From positions 1-10,463 of the forward strand of contig CAYZHY010000123.1 in the NCBI GenBank assembly GCA_964477525.1: a stretch of DNA of 10,463 bases, read 5' to 3'. Every line of letters starts with the position of its first letter. The first letter of the stretch is position 1. Below, in pieces: positions 6,569 through 10,463 of this stretch. This DNA comes from PCC-9228 sp964477525 (GTDB lineage: Bacteria; Cyanobacteriota; Cyanobacteriia; Cyanobacteriales; PCC-9228). The notes beneath the pieces were generated by a model. It was given only the letters and a program-made list of their open reading frames with translations, was not told where the DNA came from and did not search any database. A program made the position numbers and the translations under genes.

Positions 6569-8065
6569 ATGTTGCCGTATCAAGGTATTCCATCGCGAAA
6601 GCAACGCCAGCGTTGGTTGGCACCTTTTTTGGGGGTAGCTACTTTACTATTTTTGCTGCTGGTGCGATCGCCGGCAAGTGCTGCTATGCCCAAACACTAT
6701 ACCGAGTTGGAATTTCCGCCTCTACCGGAAATTCAAGTTCCTGAATACGAACGCTACCAGCTCGATAATGGTGCGGTGGTGTTTTTGCTTCAGGATCGGG
6801 AACTGCCTCTGGTGGAAGGTAGGGCTTTTTTCCATACGGGCAAACGTTTGGAACCAGAAGATAAAGTGGGTTTGGCTAGTCTCACCAGCGAAGTAATGCG
6901 TTCTGGCGGCACCAAACAGCATTCTGCTGATGAGTTGAACCAAATTTTGGCACGAAAAGCAGCGGCGGTGGAAACTTCTGTGGCAAGAACTTACGGCAAA
7001 GCTACGTTTAATGCCCTCAGCGAAGATAAAGAACTGGTGATGTCGCTGTTTGCTGAGGTGTTGCGCCAACCTACTTTCGACCAACAGAAGTTAGAACTTG
7101 CCAAAACCCAACGACGCGGTCAGATTTCCCGTCGAAACGATGACCCCAGCGATATTGCCAGCCGGGAGTTTCGCAAGTTGGTCTACGGCGACCAAAGCCC
7201 CTACGCTCGTACCATGGAGTATAGCACCATTGAAAATATTTCCCGCGCCGACTTGATTGATTTTTACCAGCAATACATGCATCCCAATAATATGATTTTG
7301 GGGATTGTGGGAGATTTTGACATGGATCGAATGCGATCGCTGGTGGAAGAGAAATTTGCCGATTGGGAACCACTACCCGATTTGGATGTGCGATCGCTGC
7401 CGGAAGTAGAACAAGCTCGCAAAAGCGGTGTTTTTAAAGTCGATCGTCCCCAGCTAAGCCAAAGTTACGTACGTTTGGGACATTTGGGAGGCAAAATCAG
7501 CAGCCCCGATTTTCCGGCTCTCAGCGTGCTTAACCAAGTTCTCAATGGGTTTGGCGGTCGCTTGTTCGACCAAATTCGTTCCCAACAAGGTTTGGCTTAT
7601 TCTGTCTACGGTCTTTGGCAACCCCGTTACGACTATCCTGGTTATTTCGTAGCTGGCGGTCAAACCCAATCGCAAACGACAGTTCCTTTCATTAAAGCGA
7701 TTGTCAAGGAAATCAAAAAAGTGCGGCAAGAACCCATTACCGCTGAAGAACTCAACTTTGCCCAGGAATCGACCCTCAATTCCTTTGTCTTTAACTTCGA
7801 CAGCCCCGAAAAAACGCTATCGCGGTTGATGCGATACGAATACTACGGCTATCCTCAAGACTTTATCTTCCAGTATCGCGAAGCTGTGGAAAATACCACC
7901 ATCGAGCAGGTGCAACAAGCTGCCCAAAAATACTTGCATCCTGACTGTTTGGTGACTTTAGTGGTGGGCAATACAGATGCCATCGAACCACCTTTAAGCA
8001 GTTTGGGAGAAAACGTGCAAGTGGAATCTATTGATATTTCCATTCCCAAACCTCAAAAGAGTTAG
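6569..8065 (+). CDS. Exported M16B-family protein without zinc motif, non-zinc partner subunit
   Basis: This 498-residue M16-fold protein is probably exported. It has basic residues at 10-15 (RKQRQR), a hydrophobic core (about 18-32) and a cleavage site after ASA (36-38), fitting a Sec signal peptide. At the place of the zinc motif it reads GLASLTSEVM (101-110): both zinc histidines and the glutamate are gone, so it cannot bind zinc the usual way. The C-terminal domain keeps the sequence GGRLFDQIRSQQGLAYSVYG (329-348), with R337 and Y344 forming the Arg/Tyr pair that two-chain bacterial M16B peptidases supply from the non-zinc subunit. The YMHPNNMILGIVGDFD stretch matches YYVPSNLIMGIVGDID in the protein at 3952-5559. 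The two proteins most simply form a heterodimer like mitochondrial processing peptidase or the Sphingomonas M16B pair. The start is fixed by AAGGAG upstream. Dimer formation is inference. Confidence 0.94.
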   Translation: MLPYQGIPSRKQRQRWLAPFLGVATLLFLLLVRSPASAAMPKHYTELEFPPLPEIQVPEYERYQLDNGAVVFLLQDRELPLVEGRAFFHTGKRLEPEDKVGLASLTSEVMRSGGTKQHSADELNQILARKAAAVETSVARTYGKATFNALSEDKELVMSLFAEVLRQPTFDQQKLELAKTQRRGQISRRNDDPSDIASREFRKLVYGDQSPYARTMEYSTIENISRADLIDFYQQYMHPNNMILGIVGDFDMDRMRSLVEEKFADWEPLPDLDVRSLPEVEQARKSGVFKVDRPQLSQSYVRLGHLGGKISSPDFPALSVLNQVLNGFGGRLFDQIRSQQGLAYSVYGLWQPRYDYPGYFVAGGQTQSQTTVPFIKAIVKEIKKVRQEPITAEELNFAQESTLNSFVFNFDSPEKTLSRLMRYEYYGYPQDFIFQYREAVENTTIEQVQQAAQKYLHPDCLVTLVVGNTDAIEPPLSSLGENVQVESIDISIPKPQKS

Positions 8066-8068
8066 AGA

Positions 8069-8140
8069 ATAGGGATATGGGAAGATAGAGAGATGGGGGA
8101 AATATGATTGAACAGATTCTCCCATGCTCCCTCCCATGTT
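8069..8140. repeat. G-rich/C-rich intergenic repeat, copy 3
   Basis: A G-rich half (ATATGGGAAGATAG, then GAGATGGGGGA) is followed by a C-rich half (TCTCCCATGCTCCCTCCCAT), able to fold back on itself. It lies in the 108-base gap between the converging second M16 gene and the aldo/keto reductase gene, where it could end transcription from both sides, but there is no classical T-run. The layout matches the other two copies more than the exact sequence does. Confidence 0.5.
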
Positions 8141-8173
8141 TTCACACTCGGTACGCTCCCACACCTCGACAAA

Positions 8174-9139
8174 CTACCGGTGCAACCAAGGATTGCTAAC
8201 GCGATCCAACTCCTGACTGTCTGTCGAATCGAGCTGCCAACCCAAAGCTCCAGCGTTTTGTTTGGCTTGATCGGCATTTTTCGCACCTGGGATGGGGATC
8301 GCTCCCCGGGTGATGAGCCAGTTTAAAGCTACTTGTGCTGGGGTTTTTTGGTATTTTTTGGCAAGTTGGCGCAAGCAATCAATGACGGGAGATATTTTGT
8401 TCAAGCCGGAGGTCTTAAAACGTGGGTCTACACTGCGGGCACCACCAGGTTTTTCCTCACCGGTATATTTTCCAGTCAGCAGACCTTGGGCTAGAGGGCT
8501 GTAGGCAATAATGGTTATTCCCAACTCTTGTGCTGTATCCCAAATCCCATTGCTTTCAATTTTGCGGTGTAGCAGGGAATATTGTACTTGATTGCTGGCA
8601 AGGGGAACGCCGCGTTTTTGTAACTGTTCGTGGGCTGCCCGCATTTCACCAGCAGAGTAGTTGCTGACGCCAACTGCTTCGATACGCCCTTGTTTGACCT
8701 CCTCTGCTAAGGCATCCATGAGGGTTTCTTGACTCATAAAGAAGGTAAAGGGCACGTGTACTTGATATAAGGGAATGCTGGAAACTTGCAACCGTTGCAG
8801 GCTTTCCGTGAGGGCATCTACGACAGACTGACGAACAATTCGCCAGGGAAAGGGAAAATATTTGGTGGCGATCGCTACTGGCATGTCGCTTTCTCGGGCA
8901 AATTTTCCCAACAAACGTTCTGACTCGCCCAATCCATATACTTCGGCCGTATCGAAAAGGGTAATGCCTGCCTCGACGGATGCTTGAAACGCTTCTCGAA
9001 CTTGGTCTTCGTCGTATCCCGTGCCATAATCCCAAAATAATCTATCTCCCCAAGACCAAGTTCCCACGCCTAGGGGCGTTACTTGCGGACCGTGGTTTCC
9101 TAAAGGTACTGTAGAAAGTGCAGTAGATGTGGTATTCAT
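8174..9139 (-). CDS. Aldo/keto reductase
   Basis: This 321-residue NADPH-dependent oxidoreductase has the (beta/alpha)8 fold and is probably cytoplasmic. The catalytic tetrad of the family can be read: D63 and Y68 in FDTAEVYG, K93 in IATKYFP and H128 in LYQVHVP. Other family marks are GVSNYSAGEM (157-166), SNQVQYSLL (182-190), AYSPLAQGLLTGKY (212-225) and the cofactor-binding end IPIPGAKNADQAKQN (281-295). The GTWSWGD start (26-32) followed by W36 and YDEDQVREAFQAS recalls, from memory, the cyanobacterial and chloroplast aldo/keto reductases; the substrate is unknown. It converges with the second M16 gene and is separated from the kinase gene by a long divergent gap. A promoter candidate lies about 30-60 bases upstream. 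No ribosome binding site is evident. Confidence 0.95.
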   Translation of the reverse strand: MNTTSTALSTVPLGNHGPQVTPLGVGTWSWGDRLFWDYGTGYDEDQVREAFQASVEAGITLFDTAEVYGLGESERLLGKFARESDMPVAIATKYFPFPWRIVRQSVVDALTESLQRLQVSSIPLYQVHVPFTFFMSQETLMDALAEEVKQGRIEAVGVSNYSAGEMRAAHEQLQKRGVPLASNQVQYSLLHRKIESNGIWDTAQELGITIIAYSPLAQGLLTGKYTGEEKPGGARSVDPRFKTSGLNKISPVIDCLRQLAKKYQKTPAQVALNWLITRGAIPIPGAKNADQAKQNAGALGWQLDSTDSQELDRVSNPWLHR

Positions 9140-9171
9140 TTAGAGCTTGATAACAGCGATCGATAATCCGT

Positions 9172-9200
9172 CGTATAGCAAATTTAGCAAATTTGGCAAA
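9172..9200 (-). promoter_or_regulatory. Candidate promoter of the aldo/keto reductase gene
   Basis: On the minus strand TTGCCA (9200-9195) and TATACG (9177-9172) are spaced by 17 bases, an acceptable sigma-70 type pair, about 32 bases before the ATG at 9139. The spacer is built from a near-duplicate word (AAATTTGC/AAATTTTGC). Identified by eye only. Confidence 0.4.
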
Positions 9201-9220
9201 AAAAATCATTTCTGGCAGTA

Positions 9221-9241
9221 ACGGCTATCGGAACGCCGTTG
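9221..9241. repeat. Short hairpin AACGGC/GCCGTT
   Basis: Six-base perfect arms AACGGC (9221-9226) and GCCGTT (9236-9241) enclose nine bases, followed on the plus strand by GGTTTTC. It resembles a weak terminator for plus-strand transcription, but no plus-strand gene ends nearby. Confidence 0.4.
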
Positions 9242-9309
9242 GTTTTCTCTCGAACGATTGAAAAGCGATCGCTTGTCGAGTTAAAAAATATAGCTCGCTA
9301 TCAAAGCCA

Positions 9310-9323
9310 CTTCATCGATGAAG
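9310..9323. repeat. Perfect 14-base palindrome CTTCATCGATGAAG
   Basis: An uninterrupted perfect palindrome, long enough to be a protein-binding site for a dimeric regulator. It lies far from both flanking genes (about 170 and 410 bases), so a link to either is uncertain. Confidence 0.4.
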
Positions 9324-9476
9324 GATGCACGAAAAACAAATAAAGTGTATTTGGTCGTGAAAATAATGGCCAAGTAATCTAACATTACATGCTGCTATTC
9401 CGCATCCATTTTTTGTATAAGTATAATTTGTATCATAAAAAACTGCAAAGCTTAAATCGCAATTTTACGTTATTTT

Positions 9477-9602
9477 ATACCATTTCTGACAGAAAGCGAT
9501 CGCTTTAGATTTCCCCAATCCCTACCTTTGGCAATATTATGGCAAGCCTTCATAAAGAGAACTTTCATTTCGATCGATTACAGAGTTTGAAGGAAATGGT
9601 AT
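9477..9602. mobile_element. Possible 126-base MITE-like element with ATACCATTTC ends
   Basis: ATACCATTTC (9477-9486) faces its inverse GAAATGGTAT (9593-9602). If CCATTTC/GAAATGG are taken as the ends, both are bordered by TA, as expected for elements moved by IS630/Tc1-type transposases that target TA. The interior has no coding potential. The same 10-mer occurs again at 10370-10379, outside this element. Ten-base arms alone are modest evidence. Confidence 0.35.
9493..9506. repeat. HIP1 octamer extended to a 14-base palindrome
   Basis: AAAGCGATCGCTTT is a HIP1 core whose symmetry extends three bases on each side. The core is the general cyanobacterial repeat; the extended symmetry could be chance in AT-rich flanks. 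Confidence 0.5.
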
Positions 9603-9664
9603 GGGAGATTGCAGTTGTTTGAATAGCTTTTCAAGAGTGCAGTTTATAGCAGATCCGTATTTTT

Positions 9665-9694
9665 TGCTATTGTTTGAATTTTCCTTGTACAATT
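9665..9694 (+). promoter_or_regulatory. Candidate promoter of the kinase-like gene
   Basis: TTGCTA (9665-9670) and TACAAT (9689-9694) are spaced by 18 bases, a reasonable sigma-70 type pair. The -10 overlaps the small palindrome TTGTACAA (9686-9693). AGAGGA at 9713-9718 may be the ribosome binding site, though 12 bases from the ATG at 9731 is long. Confidence 0.45.
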
Positions 9695-9730
9695 TGTTTT
9701 TAAAGACAAGTAGAGGACATACAAACGATC

Positions 9731-10282
9731 ATGTTTTTGGTTGCGATCGCGGGACCACCAGCTACAGGAAAAAGCTATTTGGCACAACTGCTAGGTCAAA
9801 CATATACGCTTCCTTATTTTGGCAAAGATACGTTCAAGGAAATGATGTTTGATGAGTATGGAACTCTAGCAGATTGGCAAACATCGCGTTTTTTTAGCCG
9901 TACCAGTATCGAAACGTTAAAAATTATCAGCCAGCGTTTGGCAAGTTGTGGCCTTTCCCATATTGTGGAAGCCAATTTCAAACCGCAATCTGATAGCGCG
10001 TACTTGCAAAAACTCCAACGAGATTTTGGTATTGATATCGTGCAAGTCCAAATGAAATGCGATGGCAATGTTCTGACCCAGCGATTTTTATCCAGAGCAA
10101 AATCGAGAGAAATGCACCCAGGACATCAGGGATTGCAATTTTTCGATCGTATAAAAGATGTTTTGGCCAAGGGAGAATTGGAACCGTTGCAAGTACCGTC
10201 GGAAGTGATTTCGATCGATACCACTGATTTTCAAAAAGTGGATTATTCTTCTGTTTTTGCAGCTATAAAACACCGAATTTAA
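9731..10282 (+). CDS. P-loop kinase-like protein (AAA_33 / zeta-toxin-like fold), function unknown
   Basis: This is a 183-residue nucleotide-binding protein. The Walker A motif GPPATGKS is at residues 8-15, directly after the first beta strand (FLVAIA), as in small-molecule and nucleotide kinases. D33 in GKDTFKEMM and E80 in IVEANF sit where such kinases place substrate- or magnesium-binding acids. An arginine-rich stretch (R118, R122, R126) leading to HPGHQG (129-134) resembles a kinase lid. There is no signal peptide or membrane helix, so it should be cytoplasmic. The phosphate acceptor cannot be read from the sequence. The start is fixed by the Walker A position; no in-frame start lies closely upstream. 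The gene stands alone, with non-coding DNA on both sides, and is bracketed by GGAAATGGTAT (9592-9602) and its inverse (10370-10380). No antitoxin-like partner is visible, so a toxin role is not supported. Kinase family membership is fairly sure; the role is unknown. Confidence 0.8.
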   Translation: MFLVAIAGPPATGKSYLAQLLGQTYTLPYFGKDTFKEMMFDEYGTLADWQTSRFFSRTSIETLKIISQRLASCGLSHIVEANFKPQSDSAYLQKLQRDFGIDIVQVQMKCDGNVLTQRFLSRAKSREMHPGHQGLQFFDRIKDVLAKGELEPLQVPSEVISIDTTDFQKVDYSSVFAAIKHRI

Positions 10283-10351
10283 TCGATATGCCTTTTTTTA
10301 ACCCATCAAGTATGCTTTTTTCAATTCTCACAGCTTGTTGTTGGTATCGAT

Positions 10352-10442
10352 GGGGAAGGACCCCTACTAATACCATTTCCTAAATAGTCTGCAAGAAATA
10401 ATAGGGGCATCTTTTTAGGGGCGCTCGCGCGTTGAACCCCTA
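10352..10442. repeat. Cluster of CCCCTA/TAGGGG inverted repeats
   Basis: CCCCTA at 10361-10366 faces TAGGGG at 10402-10407, and TAGGGG at 10416-10421 faces CCCCTA at 10437-10442, giving two adjacent stem-loops. The second loop contains CGCTCGCGCG, which can extend the pairing. A smaller GGGG/CCCC hairpin lies at 10352-10364. I see no gene between 10283 and the window end. The pattern resembles dispersed non-coding repeats of cyanobacteria. Confidence 0.55.
10370..10380. repeat. ATACCATTTCC, inverse of the motif at 9592-9602
   Basis: This 11-mer is a perfect inverse of GGAAATGGTAT at 9592-9602, so the two bracket the kinase-like gene. Ten of its bases also match 9477-9486 in the same orientation. 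It may be one end of another copy of the small element whose other end is not in this window. Confidence 0.4.
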
Positions 10443-10463
10443 CCAGGGAAATCGGGACATCCC

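Larger units (their letters stand above)
9140..9730. other. 591-base intergenic region with no convincing gene
   Basis: This gap lies between the divergent aldo/keto reductase and kinase genes. It is AT-rich and unusually full of symmetric sequence: a hairpin at 9221-9241, a HIP1 palindrome at 9264-9275 inside wider CTCGA/TCGAG arms (9250-9281), a 14-base palindrome at 9310-9323, another HIP1 palindrome at 9493-9506, and a possible inverted-repeat element at 9477-9602. The 83-codon frame starting at 9601 overlaps the kinase gene in another frame and has no recognisable product. A small RNA or remnant mobile DNA is possible, but neither is shown. Confidence 0.55.

Noticed and set aside
9601..9852. 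83-codon plus-strand frame upstream of and overlapping the kinase gene
   Set aside because: It overlaps the Walker A coding region in another frame, and the kinase frame is clearly the real one there.
9731..10282. Reading the kinase-like gene as a zeta-type toxin
   Set aside because: No epsilon-like antitoxin or other small partner gene is visible on either side, and the sequence alone does not separate toxin from housekeeping kinase.

Overview
The window looks like chromosomal DNA from a cyanobacterium. The best sign is the density of the cyanobacterial HIP1 octamer GCGATCGC: I count 13 copies by eye (starting near 10, 932, 3452, 5092, 5870, 6244, 6664, 7333, 7390, 8868, 9266, 9496 and 9743), where chance would give well under one. 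The protein families agree with this: an alr4036-type PPOX flavoprotein, a paired periplasmic M16 peptidase, and an aldo/keto reductase of the kind shared with chloroplasts. I cannot name the species.

Left part (1-3847, all minus strand): a TetR-type regulator (3206-3847), an Xaa-Pro aminopeptidase (1750-3159) and a methyl-accepting chemotaxis protein cut by the left window edge (1-1703) follow one another with gaps of only 46 bases each, so they may be one operon read right to left. A 104-base divergent control region (3848-3951) separates the tetR start from the start of the first M16 gene.

Middle part (3952-8065): two exported M16-family proteins, both plus strand, look like the two halves of one heteromeric M16B protease. 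The first (3952-5559) has the zinc motif HFLEH but not the C-terminal Arg/Tyr pair. The second (6569-8065) has the Arg/Tyr pair but has lost the zinc motif. The first also carries an extra Lys/Gln/Glu-rich segment of about 50 residues inside its active-site domain. A PPOX-type flavoprotein gene lies on the opposite strand between the two halves (5672-6268), so the pair is not a simple operon here. G-rich/C-rich repeats of one type sit in the three gaps around these genes.

Right part (8066-10463): an aldo/keto reductase (8174-9139, minus), then about 590 bases without a convincing gene but rich in palindromes and a possible small TA-flanked inverted-repeat element. A small P-loop kinase-like gene (9731-10282, plus) follows, and the window ends in an array of short inverted repeats (TAGGGG/CCCCTA). 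I saw no rRNA, tRNA, CRISPR array, transposase or phage gene. Nothing here amounts to a clearly new system. The most interesting items are the split M16 pair with its insertion and the repeats around the kinase gene.
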